Origin: Aureimonas sp. OT7
GTDB taxonomy: Bacteria; Pseudomonadota; Alphaproteobacteria; Rhizobiales; Rhizobiaceae
Direction: 5' to 3'
Assembly (NCBI RefSeq): GCF_014844055.1
Contig: NZ_CP062167.1
Span: 2,517,501-2,581,500 of the forward strand
Length of the DNA stretch: 64,000 nucleotides
Below the pieces are notes generated by a model. That model searched no databases and was not told the origin of the DNA. It saw nothing but the letters and a program-made list of their open reading frames with translations. This document shows positions 8,797 to 17,601 of the stretch, piece after piece. Position 1 is the first letter of the stretch; each line of letters begins with the position of its first letter. Position numbers and translations under genes: made by a program.

Positions 8797-9461
8797 CAAT
8801 AGGCCCTCCGCCCGGCGCGTCGGGCGATGAGGGATACCGACAGGATTACCAGGAAGGAGAAAAGGAGCATTCCTGCGGACAGAATGTGGGCTTCGCGCCA
8901 GCGCAACGTTTCGACGAAGTCGTAGATCGCGACCGAAAGAACCTTCGTCTCGCCCGGAATGTTGCCGCCGATCATCAGGATGACGCCGAACTCCCCGACC
9001 GTGTGGGCAAAGCCGAGCACCGCCGCCGTCAAAAAACCCGGGATCGACAGCGGCACCGCGACGGTGAAGAACCTGTCCCACGGCGAGGCCCCCAGGGTTG
9101 CCGCCACCTCCAGCGGTCGCGGCCCGATCGCCTCGAACGAGTTGCGTATCGGCTGGACCACGAAGGGCATGGAATAGATGACCGAGCCAAATACCAGGCC
9201 TTCGAAGGTGAAGGCGAACGTGCGCAGGCCGACGAGCCCGCCGAACCAACCGCCCAGCCCGGCCGGCCCCAGGGCGACCAGCAGGTAGAAACCGAGCACG
9301 GTCGGCGGCAGAACGAGCGGCAGGGCGACGATCGTGGCGACAACCTCCCGCCACCGCGAGCCAGACCATGCGAGCCACCATGCAATCGGCGTTCCGACGA
9401 TCAACAGGATGATCGTCGAGACGGCGGCAAGTTCGAGGGTGAGCCTGATCGGCGACCACAA
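8796..9461 (-). CDS. modB: Molybdate ABC transporter permease ModB
   Basis: ModB forms the inner-membrane channel for molybdate. The 221 residues hold about five or six hydrophobic helices and the ABC-permease EAA loop ([20 protein letters not shown], about residues 123-142), then [18 protein letters not shown], a ModB signature. The annotated start is the TTG at 9461, giving [12 protein letters not shown]. No binding site fits it well; an in-frame CTG at 9473 sits 5 bases after AGGGGA and would add LSSE, which agrees better with the usual ModB N-terminus. It is 39 bases downstream of modA and overlaps modC by one base. Confidence 0.93.
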   Translation of the reverse strand: MWSPIRLTLELAAVSTIILLIVGTPIAWWLAWSGSRWREVVATIVALPLVLPPTVLGFYLLVALGPAGLGGWFGGLVGLRTFAFTFEGLVFGSVIYSMPFVVQPIRNSFEAIGPRPLEVAATLGASPWDRFFTVAVPLSIPGFLTAAVLGFAHTVGEFGVILMIGGNIPGETKVLSVAIYDFVETLRWREAHILSAGMLLFSFLVILSVSLIARRAGRRAY

Positions 9462-9500
9462 TTCGCTGGACAGGGCTTTCCCCTTTCATCTGACATCGAC

Positions 9501-10241
9501 TCACCGGGCGATGGCGTAGCCGTATTTCTGGATGATCGCACCGGCTTCCTGCCCTTTCAGGAAGTCGAGGAAGGCGAGCGCGGCGGGATTGTCCTCACCC
9601 GTCTTCAGAAGAACGGCGTCCTGCCGGATCGGTTGGTAGAGGTCCTGCGGGACCACCCAGCGGGAGCCGGCATCCGTCTGCGATACCTGGCCGAGCGCCA
9701 CGAAGCCGACTTCCGCGTTGCCGGTTTCCACGAACTGATAGGTCTGAGCGATGTTCTGGCCCTGCACGATCTTCGACGTCAGGCTGTCGTAGACGTTCAG
9801 CGCTTTCATCGTCTCGACCGCGGCGGCTCCATAGGGTGCCGTCTCCGGATTGGCGATCGCGATCTGCTGGAAATCCCCCTCTTCCAGCGTTTCTGGCCCG
9901 GTAACCGTCCCGGCCTCGGCGGCATAGAGCACGAGCTGGCCGATGGCATAGGTGAAGACCGTACCATCCACGCCATAGCCTTCCTGCACCGCCAGCGCCG
10001 GGCGCTCGTCATCTGCCGCAAGAAACACCTGGAACGGAGCCCCTTGCGTGATCTGCGCATAGAACTGGCCGGTCGCGCCGAAGGACAGCACCGCATCGTG
10101 CTCTGTCGCATCGGCAAAGGCGGCGGCGATTTCATTTGCCGCATCGGTGAAGTTTGCCGCAACCGCGACATTCACCGTTTCGGCCTGTGCCGTAACCGTC
10201 AACGCCGCCACGACATGAACTGCGATCAACACGCGATGCAT
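9501..10241 (-). CDS. modA: Periplasmic molybdate-binding protein ModA
   Basis: ModA binds molybdate (or tungstate) in the periplasm and delivers it to ModBC. The 246-residue precursor has a signal peptide (MHRVLIAVHVVAALTVTAQA) and then NVAVAANFTDAANEIAAAF, the classic beginning of mature ModA. The oxyanion loop is seen at SFGATGQFYAQI. Other family segments include GVDGTVFTYAIGQLVLY and NAEVGFVALGQV. I chose the ATG at 10239-10241, with GGGGGT close upstream, since the frame before it is not signal-like. It is first in the operon. Confidence 0.94.
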   Translation of the reverse strand: MHRVLIAVHVVAALTVTAQAETVNVAVAANFTDAANEIAAAFADATEHDAVLSFGATGQFYAQITQGAPFQVFLAADDERPALAVQEGYGVDGTVFTYAIGQLVLYAAEAGTVTGPETLEEGDFQQIAIANPETAPYGAAAVETMKALNVYDSLTSKIVQGQNIAQTYQFVETGNAEVGFVALGQVSQTDAGSRWVVPQDLYQPIRQDAVLLKTGEDNPAALAFLDFLKGQEAGAIIQKYGYAIAR

Positions 10242-10246
10242 CGGCA

Positions 10247-10292
10247 CCCCCGATATAGCCAAACGGAAATATTGCTTATTGCTATCGAGGGT
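10247..10292 (-). promoter_or_regulatory. modABC promoter region with inverted repeat
   Basis: On the plus strand CGATATAGC (10250-10258) and GCTATCG (10282-10288) form an imperfect inverted repeat flanking an AT-rich core just upstream of modA. Molybdenum-responsive Mo-boxes in alphaproteobacteria are also built from CG-TATA half-sites. The resemblance is modest and the assignment speculative. Confidence 0.3.
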
Positions 10293-10348
10293 GCGGGCCG
10301 AGTGCAAGCGGCGATGATGCAGGAAAATTCATGCCGAGGCCTGGCTGG

Positions 10349-11515
10349 TCAGGCGTCCTCTTGCCCATCGCTGGGCAGTTTCCGCCCGCCGATCCAGACG
10401 CCGCGAAGGTTCAACGCGTCGTCCATCCACACCATGTCGGCGCGCAGACCCTCGGTCAGCGCGCCCCGCTCGCCCTGCAGGCCAAGGAAGCTCGCCGGGT
10501 AAAGAGAGGCCATGCGCAGCGCCTCTTCCAGCGGCACGCCGATCGTTCCGACAAAGTATTGCACCGCGCCGATCATCGTCAGGTCGGACCCGGCCAACGT
10601 TCCATCGTCCAGCGTCAGGCGTCCATCGCTGCGCCTGACCGTACGCCCGTTCAACTCGAAAACACCGGCCTCCACCCCGACGGTCGGCATCGCATCGGTA
10701 ATCGCCATCATCGTGCCCTGGCCCCGCTTGGCGCGCAGCGCCGTGCCGATGGCGGCCGGGTGCACATGATAGCCATCCGCGATGATGCCGCACCAGACGC
10801 CGGCCGTCTCGAGGGCAGCGCCGACCAGCCCGGGGCTGCGATGGCCAAGCTGGCTCATGGCGTTGAAGAGATGGGTGACGCCCCGCGCGCCGGATTCGAA
10901 AGCCCGCTTCGCATCCTCGAAGGTGGCATCCGAATGGCCGATCGAAACGATGATCCCGTTGGCGGCCAGAACGCCGATCTGATGCGGCGTCACGCTTTCG
11001 GTGGCGACCGTCAGGATCATCGGCCGGACCGTCGTTGCCGCGAACCGCGCCAGATCGTCATCCGACATGGTCCGGATGAGCGCCGGGTCGTGCGCGCCCT
11101 TGCGCGCCGTCGACAGGAACGGCCCCTCCACATGAATGCCGATGCAACCGGGTACGCCCTCGGTCTTCGCAACGTCGACGGCCTCGATGGCCGCAAAGGT
11201 AATCTCCGGCCGGTCGGTGATGACGGTGGGCATCAACGCGGTTGAGCCAAAACGCGCATGCGCCTCGCAGATGGCGCGTATACCGGCCACGGTCGGCTGA
11301 TCGTTCAAGAGCACGCCGCCGCCGCCATTTACCTGCACGTCGATGAAGCCGGGAGCGATGAGGCCACCCGGCAGATCCACCATGTCCACGCCCAGCGGCA
11401 TGTCCGTCTGCCGCACGATGCCGGACACCCGCCCCTCGTCGACCAGAAGCGCGTGGCCGGAGCGTCGAACCTGCCCATCGAAGATGTCTGCCCCCCGGTA
11501 AGCGGTCATCGCCAT
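10349..11515 (-). CDS. nagA: N-acetylglucosamine-6-phosphate deacetylase NagA
   Basis: NagA removes the acetyl group from GlcNAc-6-phosphate, yielding glucosamine-6-phosphate and acetate. The 388-residue amidohydrolase shows PGFIDVQVNGGGG (about residues 53-65), GIHVEGPFLS with the metal-binding Glu, SIGHSDA and THLFNAM with metal-binding His residues, a substrate-binding GYHVHP and the catalytic Asp in ITDAMPT. It ends the minus-strand amino-sugar operon, and its ATG overlaps the stop of the SIS gene as TGATG. An in-frame ATG two codons downstream gives an alternative start. With the kinase and SIS deaminase it completes the route to fructose-6-phosphate. Confidence 0.95.
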   Translation of the reverse strand: MAMTAYRGADIFDGQVRRSGHALLVDEGRVSGIVRQTDMPLGVDMVDLPGGLIAPGFIDVQVNGGGGVLLNDQPTVAGIRAICEAHARFGSTALMPTVITDRPEITFAAIEAVDVAKTEGVPGCIGIHVEGPFLSTARKGAHDPALIRTMSDDDLARFAATTVRPMILTVATESVTPHQIGVLAANGIIVSIGHSDATFEDAKRAFESGARGVTHLFNAMSQLGHRSPGLVGAALETAGVWCGIIADGYHVHPAAIGTALRAKRGQGTMMAITDAMPTVGVEAGVFELNGRTVRRSDGRLTLDDGTLAGSDLTMIGAVQYFVGTIGVPLEEALRMASLYPASFLGLQGERGALTEGLRADMVWMDDALNLRGVWIGGRKLPSDGQEDA

Positions 11516-12540
11516 CAGATCGTCTCCGTAACCTTCTTGAGGCCGCGCGGCACATCGGGGTCGAAGCCCCGCGCGCGGGACAGCGCCTCGGCAAAGCCGT
11601 AGAACGACAGCAGCATCACCAGCGGCTCCAGCAACGGGTGCCCGGCCGGCGCGGTGGGCAGGCGTCGCCCCGGCGCGCCCTCGCCCGCCACGAACAGCAT
11701 CGCACCCTTCTGGTGCAGCCGGTTCGCCGTATCCAAAAGGCTGGTATGCGCCGCGTCCTGCGGAACATAGGCGAATACGGGAAAGCCGCCGTCCACCAGC
11801 GAGACGGGACCGTGCAGCAACTCGGCGCCTGAATAGGCTTCTGCATGCACGATGCACGTCTCCTTGAACTTGAGTGCGGTTTCCGCCGCCACCGCGAATC
11901 CCGGACCGCGCCCCAGCGTATACAGCGAGCCCGCATCCCGGACTGCGTCCACCGCCTCGTCCCACCGGCATCCCAGCGCGGCGTCGAGATCGTCCGGTAG
12001 GCGCTGGAGGCCCTGCAGGAGCGCCTCGTCGCCCCGCCATTCCGCCAGTATGTAAAGCGCCGCAGCCACGGAGGCGATGAAGCTCTTGGTGGCGGCAACG
12101 CTTCTTTCCGGGCCGGCCCGCAGCGCCACGGTGGCAGACGCCGTCTCGGCCAGCGGCGACCCCTCGGCGTTGACGAGAGCTATCGTTTCGCCGCCGCCGT
12201 CACGGGCCGCCTTGGCCAATGCGACGATATCCGGGCTGCGCCCCGACTGCGAGACCGCGATTGCCGCGCACCCGTGCAGCTTCAGCGCCGCCCCGTACAC
12301 GGAAACCACGGATGGCCCCAGCGAGGCCACCGGAATGCCGGCCACGATCTCGGTGGCATATTTGAAGTAGGTGGCGGCGTGGTCGGACGATCCGCGCGCG
12401 ATCGTGGCGACGACGGGCGGGCTCAAGCGTCGAAGGCGGTCACCGGCGGCGCGCATTGCCTCGCCCGAAAGGTCCAGCAGGCGGCGCACCGCCTCTGGCG
12501 CCTCGTCGATTTCCCGCCGCATCAGGGACGGTTCGCTCAT
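11515..12540 (-). CDS. SIS-domain glucosamine-6-phosphate deaminase (NagB-II/AgaS-like)
   Basis: This 341-residue protein consists of two sugar-isomerase (SIS) domains, equivalent to the isomerase half of GlmS without the glutaminase domain. Motifs include ATIARGSSDHAATYFKY, the phosphosugar loop SQSGRSPDIV, RSVAATKSF, and ETALKFKETCIVHAEAYSG followed by ELLHGP. Proteins of this type placed next to nagA act as glucosamine-6-phosphate deaminases, converting GlcN-6-P to fructose-6-phosphate and ammonia in place of the unrelated NagB. It overlaps nagA by TGATG and follows the GntR gene by three bases. The substrate is inferred from context. Confidence 0.88.
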   Translation of the reverse strand: MSEPSLMRREIDEAPEAVRRLLDLSGEAMRAAGDRLRRLSPPVVATIARGSSDHAATYFKYATEIVAGIPVASLGPSVVSVYGAALKLHGCAAIAVSQSGRSPDIVALAKAARDGGGETIALVNAEGSPLAETASATVALRAGPERSVAATKSFIASVAAALYILAEWRGDEALLQGLQRLPDDLDAALGCRWDEAVDAVRDAGSLYTLGRGPGFAVAAETALKFKETCIVHAEAYSGAELLHGPVSLVDGGFPVFAYVPQDAAHTSLLDTANRLHQKGAMLFVAGEGAPGRRLPTAPAGHPLLEPLVMLLSFYGFAEALSRARGFDPDVPRGLKKVTETI

Positions 12541-12543
12541 CGC

Positions 12544-13299
12544 TCAGCCTTTTCCGGATAGCGCCATCTCGGCGACGAAGTCATAGGCATCTCCCCTGTA
12601 GTGCGAGCGGGTCAGTTCCACCGGCTGGCCCGCCGCGTCGAAGGACACCCGCAGAATGGACAGGGCGGCGGCGCCTTCGGGAACGCCCAGCAAACGCGCA
12701 TCTTCGGCCCCGAGATTCTCGGCGCCCAACCGTTGCAGCGCCCGGACGGGCCGATGCCCGGCAACCGCCATCGCATCGTAGAGGGAGGCGGCGACGAGGT
12801 CCGGATCCGGCAGGATTGCCGCCGGGACGCAGGCGCGCTCCACCGCAATCGGCTGCCCGTCGGCACGCCGAAGCCTGTGGAACCGGCTGACGGGCTCCCC
12901 GGGCGACAGCGCCAGTTGCAGCGCTTCTTCCGGCGTCACCCGGCCGATCGCGCGCGTCAGCCAGTCGGACGTCGCCAAGCGTCCCCGTGTGCGCATGTCT
13001 TCGGTGAAGGATGTCAGATGCGACAGGCCCTGTTGCAGCTTGCGGCGCGCAGGATCGGCGATGAATGTGCCGGAGCCGTGCCTCTGCTCCACCACGCCTT
13101 CCGAAACCAGCCCCTCCAGAGCCTTGCGCACGGTAACGCGCGACACGCCGGCCTTCTGGGCCAGCTCCCGCTCCGACGGAAGCGCCTGGCCGACGCGCAA
13201 GGCCCCCTGCTCCACCGCCTCGCGGATGGCCGTGCCGAGCCGCAGATACAAGGGGCCGCCGCCCGCGGCCAACTGCCCGATGCGGAACGGCGCACTCAT
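12544..13299 (-). CDS. GntR-family (HutC/NagR type) transcriptional regulator
   Basis: The 251-residue protein has a winged helix (PSERELAQKAGVSRVTVRKA, then GLVSEGVVEQRHGSGTFI, about residues 43-82) and a UTRA effector domain (about 100-245) seen in TRAIGRVTPEEALQLALSPG, RADGQPIAVERACVP and ELTRSHYRGDAYDFVAEM. UTRA regulators of the NagR/DasR kind sense GlcNAc-6-P or GlcN-6-P. The gene lies inside the amino-sugar operon: its start overlaps the stop of the kinase gene by four bases (ATGA). It is therefore the likely local controller of both divergent arms, through sites in the 14190-14407 gap. Confidence 0.92.
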   Translation of the reverse strand: MSAPFRIGQLAAGGGPLYLRLGTAIREAVEQGALRVGQALPSERELAQKAGVSRVTVRKALEGLVSEGVVEQRHGSGTFIADPARRKLQQGLSHLTSFTEDMRTRGRLATSDWLTRAIGRVTPEEALQLALSPGEPVSRFHRLRRADGQPIAVERACVPAAILPDPDLVAASLYDAMAVAGHRPVRALQRLGAENLGAEDARLLGVPEGAAALSILRVSFDAAGQPVELTRSHYRGDAYDFVAEMALSGKG

Positions 13300-14189
13300 G
13301 CGCTGGCTCCCGCCGGGAGCAGCGTTTCCGCCAGATCGAGGGCACCGTCCATGGCATCGCCCACCGGCGAAACGACGTGCCCCTGGATATCGGCTGGGAA
13401 CAATGGCCGATAGCGGGCCGCAAGCCCGCCCAATAGCGCGATTGCCGGCGCACCGAGTTGCATCAGCCGCCGCAACATGGGTTCGACGGACGCCACGCCC
13501 TGGCCCACGATCCTCAGGGCGATGGCGTCGCCGGCGTCGAACCGCTCCCATACGAGTGGCGCGAAGCGGCCGAAGTCGCGCGGCAAGGCGTCCCTTGCAA
13601 ACTCGGCAAGCGCGCCTGGGTCCCGGTCGAACTGGCTGAGGATGTCATGGCACAGCGCGGTTTCCTCGACGACGCCATCGAGCGCCAGAAGCGCGAAGGA
13701 CAGGGCTGAACGGCCGAGGTCGGCACCGCTGCCCTGGTCTGAAACGGCGATCCCCCAACCGCCCAGCAGCGTGAACGCCGATCCGCGCCGCAGCACATAA
13801 GCGGATCCGGTTCCCAGGATGGCGATGGCGCCGTCATGGCCGCCATGGGCACCCCGGCACGCAACGACGGCATCGGTTTCCAGCGCATAGGACGCGAACG
13901 GCATGGGCCGCGCGGCAAGGTCCGCCGCGAAGGACGATACGTTGGCTCCGGCAAGTCCGAGGCCTGCGTGGCTCAGCGCCAGATCACTGGCGGAAAGGCC
14001 GCCACCCTCGAGCGCCGCGGTTGAAACGGCAATGATGTTGGCAAGGGCCGCGTCGACACCGGCAAATATGTTGGCCGTACCGCCGGACGCCTCGCCGATG
14101 GGAGTGCCGTCGGCGTACCGGGCGCGAACGCGGCACCGAGTGCCTCCGCCGTCTACGCCGAGAAGGATTGCGCCTCGCACCGATGACAT
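13296..14189 (-). CDS. BadF/BadG-type N-acetylglucosamine or N-acetylmuramate kinase
   Basis: This 297-residue ASKHA-fold kinase shows the phosphate-1 loop LLGVDGGGTRCRV (about residues 9-21), the phosphate-2 loop AILGTGSAY, the glycine-rich GGWGIAVSDQGSGADLGRSAL and the adenosine motif ALLGGLAARYR. The family includes GlcNAc kinase, glucosamine kinase and the MurNAc/GlcNAc kinase MurK. Here it would phosphorylate the sugar brought in by the ABC importer encoded on the opposite strand, giving the substrate for MurQ and NagA. It is the first gene of the leftward operon. Which amino sugar it prefers cannot be told from sequence. Confidence 0.9.
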   Translation of the reverse strand: MSSVRGAILLGVDGGGTRCRVRARYADGTPIGEASGGTANIFAGVDAALANIIAVSTAALEGGGLSASDLALSHAGLGLAGANVSSFAADLAARPMPFASYALETDAVVACRGAHGGHDGAIAILGTGSAYVLRRGSAFTLLGGWGIAVSDQGSGADLGRSALSFALLALDGVVEETALCHDILSQFDRDPGALAEFARDALPRDFGRFAPLVWERFDAGDAIALRIVGQGVASVEPMLRRLMQLGAPAIALLGGLAARYRPLFPADIQGHVVSPVGDAMDGALDLAETLLPAGASA

Positions 14190-14358
14190 CTCCTGATACC
14201 CTATCCGACAATACCAAAATAAGCCGGATCGGCAAGGAGAACCCGAGATTCACTATTTAACACACAGATTTCTCTTTCTAAACTTGTACTTATGTCAATC
14301 TTACCAAGCGGCGTGTGACAGAATCTTAACGAGCCATCTGGACGAATGGCATCAAGTT

Positions 14359-14370
14359 GGTAACACTACC
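14359..14370 (+). promoter_or_regulatory. Candidate GntR operator
   Basis: GGTA-ACAC-TACC is a perfect short inverted repeat in the divergent region between the kinase and murQ, 38 bases before the murQ start. GGT/ACC half-sites are typical of HutC-type regulators such as NagR and DasR, but the spacing differs from their consensus. Confidence 0.35.
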
Positions 14371-14407
14371 GGTTGTGGCAATGCACTCCAGCGGCAAGGA
14401 GGCGGGC

Positions 14408-15310
14408 ATGACGGACGAGTTGCGGGCAACCGAAGCGCTGCACCCCGCATCGCGCGGGCTAGACACACGTCCAGGCGCCGAAATTCTCGGCCGTCTGCTC
14501 GATGGCCAAAGGCAGGCGCTGGCCGCCGTGGAAAGCGCTATCCCGGCACTGGCGGCCGCGGCCGAACTGGCGCTGGAGCGGCTGTCGCGTGGCGGGCGGC
14601 TTGTCTATCTGGCGGCCGGAAGCCCCGCCCTGATCGCCCTTGGCGATGCGCTCGAAATTCCTCAGACCTATGGCGAGCCGGCGTCTTCCTTCATGACCAT
14701 ACTGGCCGGCGGCGACGATATCGTCACGAAGTTCGGCGGCGGCGCCGAGGATGACCGCGCGCAGGCCGAACAGGACGTTCTCTCCGCGTCCATCGGCCCG
14801 GCCGACTGCGTCGTTGCAATCTCGGCCAGCGGCTCCACGCCCTATGTCCAACAGGGGCTGGACGCCTGCATAGGGCGCGGCGCGGCAACCATCGCCATCG
14901 CCAACAATCGCGATGCTCCAATCCTGCAAAGGGCCGAGGTGGCCGTGCTTCTGGATACGGGGCCCGAGCTTGTGGCCGGGTCCACGCGCATGGGCGCCGG
15001 TACCGCCCAGAAAGCGGCGCTGAACATGCTGTCCACCCTTATCGCGATCCGGCGCGGCCATGTGCACGACGGCCATATGGTTGGGTTGCGGGCCGACAAC
15101 GACAAGCTGCGCGCACGCGCCATCCGCATGGTCTGCGACATCACCGGCGCATCGCCGCAAAAGGCGGCGGATGCGCTGCGGCAGACCGATGACGACGTCA
15201 AGCCCGCCGCATTGCTGGCCGCCGGCGCACAGGACATCGCGTCCGCCCGGCAGCGGCTCGTCGCAGCCGACGGAAGCCTGCGGCGCGCGCTGGCGGGCCT
15301 GCGAGATTGA
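14408..15310 (+). CDS. murQ: N-acetylmuramic acid 6-phosphate etherase, divergent class
   Basis: MurQ cleaves the lactyl ether of MurNAc-6-phosphate to give GlcNAc-6-phosphate and D-lactate. The 300-residue SIS protein has TEALHPASRGLDTRPGAEIL at the start, SASGSTPYVQQGLDA, and the family core GSTRMGAGTAQKAALNMLST plus RRGHVHDGHMVGLRADNDKL. The loop that is usually GAGTSGRLGVLDA reads AAGSPALIALGDA here, so the active-site environment differs from E. coli MurQ and activity should not be taken for granted. The ATG at 14408 has GGAGG 5 bases upstream. It heads the rightward operon. The NagA, kinase and SIS genes across the divergent promoter supply the other steps. Confidence 0.82.
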   Translation: MTDELRATEALHPASRGLDTRPGAEILGRLLDGQRQALAAVESAIPALAAAAELALERLSRGGRLVYLAAGSPALIALGDALEIPQTYGEPASSFMTILAGGDDIVTKFGGGAEDDRAQAEQDVLSASIGPADCVVAISASGSTPYVQQGLDACIGRGAATIAIANNRDAPILQRAEVAVLLDTGPELVAGSTRMGAGTAQKAALNMLSTLIAIRRGHVHDGHMVGLRADNDKLRARAIRMVCDITGASPQKAADALRQTDDDVKPAALLAAGAQDIASARQRLVAADGSLRRALAGLRD

Positions 15311-15357
15311 CGCATGAACGACACTGAACCGGCACCGACGCCGCCTGGGAAGGGAAC

Positions 15358-16641
15358 ATGGAAATGAGCAGACCTGTCCTGAAAGCCTCCATCAGCCTTG
15401 TCGCCCTTGGCCTTGCCGGCCCTGCCTGGGCGCAGACGACGCTGACCATCGAGAGCTGGCGCAACGACGACCTGCCCGTCTGGCAGGAGAAGATCATCCC
15501 CGCCTTCGAGGCGAAGCACCCCGACATCAAGCTGGTGTTCTCTCCGTCCGCCCCGACCGAGTACAATTCGGCGCTGGCCGCCAAGCTGGACGCGGGCTCT
15601 GCCGGCGACATCGTCGCCTGCCGGCCTTTCGACGGCTCGCTCCAGCTGTTCCAGAACGGCAAGCTGGGCGACCTGACGGACCTTCCCGGCATGGAGAATT
15701 TCAGTGCCATCGCAAAGACGGCATGGTCGACGGATGACGGGTCTAAGACCTTCTGCGTGCCGATGGCTTCGGTGTTGCACGGCTTCATGTACAACATGGA
15801 CGCATTCGAGCAGCTCGGGCTGGAGGTGCCCACTACCGAGGCCGAATTCTTCGCCGTCCTCGACAAGATCAAGGAAGACGGCACCTATGTGCCCCTTGCC
15901 ATCGGCACCAAGGACCAGTGGGAAGCGGCCACGATGGGCTACCAGAACATCGGGCCGACCTACTGGAAGGGCGAGGAAGGCCGCAAGAAGCTCATCGGCG
16001 GAGAAGAGAAGCTGACCGACGAGCCATGGGTCAAACCCTTCGAAGTGCTGGCCCGCTGGGCCGACTATATGGGCGACGGCTACCAGGCGCAGACCTATCC
16101 GGACAGCCAGAACCTGTTCACGCTCGGCCGCGCCGCCATCTACCCCACCGGCTCCTGGGAAATTTCCGTCTTCGCGCCGCAGGTCGATTTCAAGATGGGC
16201 GCCTTCAAGCCGCCCGTCGTCAATGCCGGCGACACCTGCTACGTCTCCGATCACCCGGACATCGGCATGGGCGTCAACGCTGCCAGCCCGAACCAGGAAG
16301 CAGCGAAAACCTTCCTGGAGTGGGTGGCGACGCCCGAATTCGCGGAGATCTATGCCAACGCCGCTCCGGGCTTCTTCCCGCTCATCGACGCGGATGTGGC
16401 CATAGAAGACCCGCTGGCGCAAAGCTTCGTCGCATGGCGCGGAGAATGCCAGCCGACGATCCGCTCCACCTATCAGATCCTGTCGCGCGGCACGCCGAAC
16501 CTCGAGAACGAAACATGGGCGCAATCGGCCAATGTCATGAACCTGACAGAGACGCCGGCCGACGCGGCGACCAAGCTCCAGGCGGGGCTGGATAGCTGGT
16601 ACAAGCCGGGCGCCGCGCCGGCCGCGCCGTCCGGACAGTAA
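15358..16641 (+). CDS. Sugar ABC transporter substrate-binding protein (family 1)
   Basis: A 427-residue periplasmic binding protein with a signal peptide ending near GPAWAQ (about residue 25). It then runs TLTIESWRNDDLPVWQEKII, DIVACRPFDGSLQLF, VLHGFMYNMDAFEQLGLEVP, LGRAAIYPTGSWEISVF and GMGVNAASPNQEAAKTFLEW, the pattern of MalE/UgpB-like oligosaccharide-binding proteins. The last 12 residues are an Ala-Pro tail. AAGGGAAC directly precedes the ATG. Positioned after murQ and before two permeases, it most likely captures GlcNAc, chitobiose or MurNAc-containing sugars. The ligand is inferred from neighbours. Confidence 0.92.
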   Translation: MEMSRPVLKASISLVALGLAGPAWAQTTLTIESWRNDDLPVWQEKIIPAFEAKHPDIKLVFSPSAPTEYNSALAAKLDAGSAGDIVACRPFDGSLQLFQNGKLGDLTDLPGMENFSAIAKTAWSTDDGSKTFCVPMASVLHGFMYNMDAFEQLGLEVPTTEAEFFAVLDKIKEDGTYVPLAIGTKDQWEAATMGYQNIGPTYWKGEEGRKKLIGGEEKLTDEPWVKPFEVLARWADYMGDGYQAQTYPDSQNLFTLGRAAIYPTGSWEISVFAPQVDFKMGAFKPPVVNAGDTCYVSDHPDIGMGVNAASPNQEAAKTFLEWVATPEFAEIYANAAPGFFPLIDADVAIEDPLAQSFVAWRGECQPTIRSTYQILSRGTPNLENETWAQSANVMNLTETPADAATKLQAGLDSWYKPGAAPAAPSGQ

Positions 16642-16668
16642 CGCGCACCCGAAGCGGATCGGCTGGAC

Positions 16669-17592
16669 ATGACCGACACGATCAGGCCGAGACGGCGCTG
16701 GCATATCGCCGTCTTCCTCGCACCGGCCCTGCTGGTCTATACGGCCATCATGATCGTTCCGCTGATCCAGACGCTTTGGCTGGCGCTGGAGCGGACGACG
16801 CCCGACGGAACCGGCTTTGTCGGGCTCGCGAACTTTCAGGTCCTGTTCGGCGATCCGCGCTGGTCGGCGAGCTTCTGGAATGCGCTCGGCAACAATGTCT
16901 ATTTCTTCCTGATGCACATGCTGATCCAGAATCCGGTGGGCATCGCGCTGGCCGCCCTGATGTCGGTGCCGCGCCTGCGCGGTGTTGCCCTCTACCGGAC
17001 AGCCATCTTCCTGCCGACGATCCTGTCCTTCGTGATCGTCGGGTTCATCTGGAAGCTGATCCTGTCGCCGCTGTGGGGCATCGCGCCCGACCTGTTGAGC
17101 GCGGTCGGGCTGCGGTTCCTGTTCGCCCCCTATCTCGGCCAGGAAGCCTATGCGCTGACGGCTGTCTCGCTGGTGTCCGTCTGGCAGAATATCGGCATCC
17201 CGATGATGCTGATCTATGCAGCGCTGCTCACCATCCCCAACGAGATCATCGAAGCCGCCGAATGCGACGGGGTAACCGGCCTGTCGCAATTCTTCAGGAT
17301 CAAGCTGCCGCTGATCCTGCCGGCGATCGGCCTTGTCTCGATCCTCACTTTCGTCGGCAATTTCAACGCCTTCGACCTGATCTACTCCATGCAGGGTGCG
17401 CTGGGCGGTCCGGATGGGTCCACCGACATTCTCGGCACCCTTCTGTACCGCACATTCTTCGGCTTCCAGCTCCAGCAGGGGGATCGCAACATGGGCGCGG
17501 CCATCGCCACCGCCATGTTCCTCATCATCCTTGCCGGTGTCTCGCTGTACCTGTTCGTCATCCAGCGGCGGATGCGCCGCTACCAGCTCTAG
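16669..17592 (+). CDS. Sugar ABC transporter permease (MalF-like)
   Basis: The 307-residue inner-membrane protein has six hydrophobic segments, beginning WHIAVFLAPALLVYTAIMIV, typical of CUT1 family permeases. The ATPase-contacting EAA loop is EAAECDGVTGLSQFFRIKLP (about residues 195-214). A LIYSMQGALGGPDGSTDIL segment near the end fits MalF/LacF homologues. It lies 27 bases after the binding-protein gene and 9 bases before the second permease, clearly one operon. It should form a heterodimer with the next gene product. Confidence 0.93.
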   Translation: MTDTIRPRRRWHIAVFLAPALLVYTAIMIVPLIQTLWLALERTTPDGTGFVGLANFQVLFGDPRWSASFWNALGNNVYFFLMHMLIQNPVGIALAALMSVPRLRGVALYRTAIFLPTILSFVIVGFIWKLILSPLWGIAPDLLSAVGLRFLFAPYLGQEAYALTAVSLVSVWQNIGIPMMLIYAALLTIPNEIIEAAECDGVTGLSQFFRIKLPLILPAIGLVSILTFVGNFNAFDLIYSMQGALGGPDGSTDILGTLLYRTFFGFQLQQGDRNMGAAIATAMFLIILAGVSLYLFVIQRRMRRYQL

Positions 17593-17601
17593 GAGGCGTC
17601 G

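Noticed and set aside
8670..10502. Plus-strand frame of 610 codons opposite modABC
   Set aside because: Rich in Arg, Asp and Gln with no domain pattern, which is the composition expected for the complement of GC-rich genes. The mod genes on the minus strand are unambiguous.
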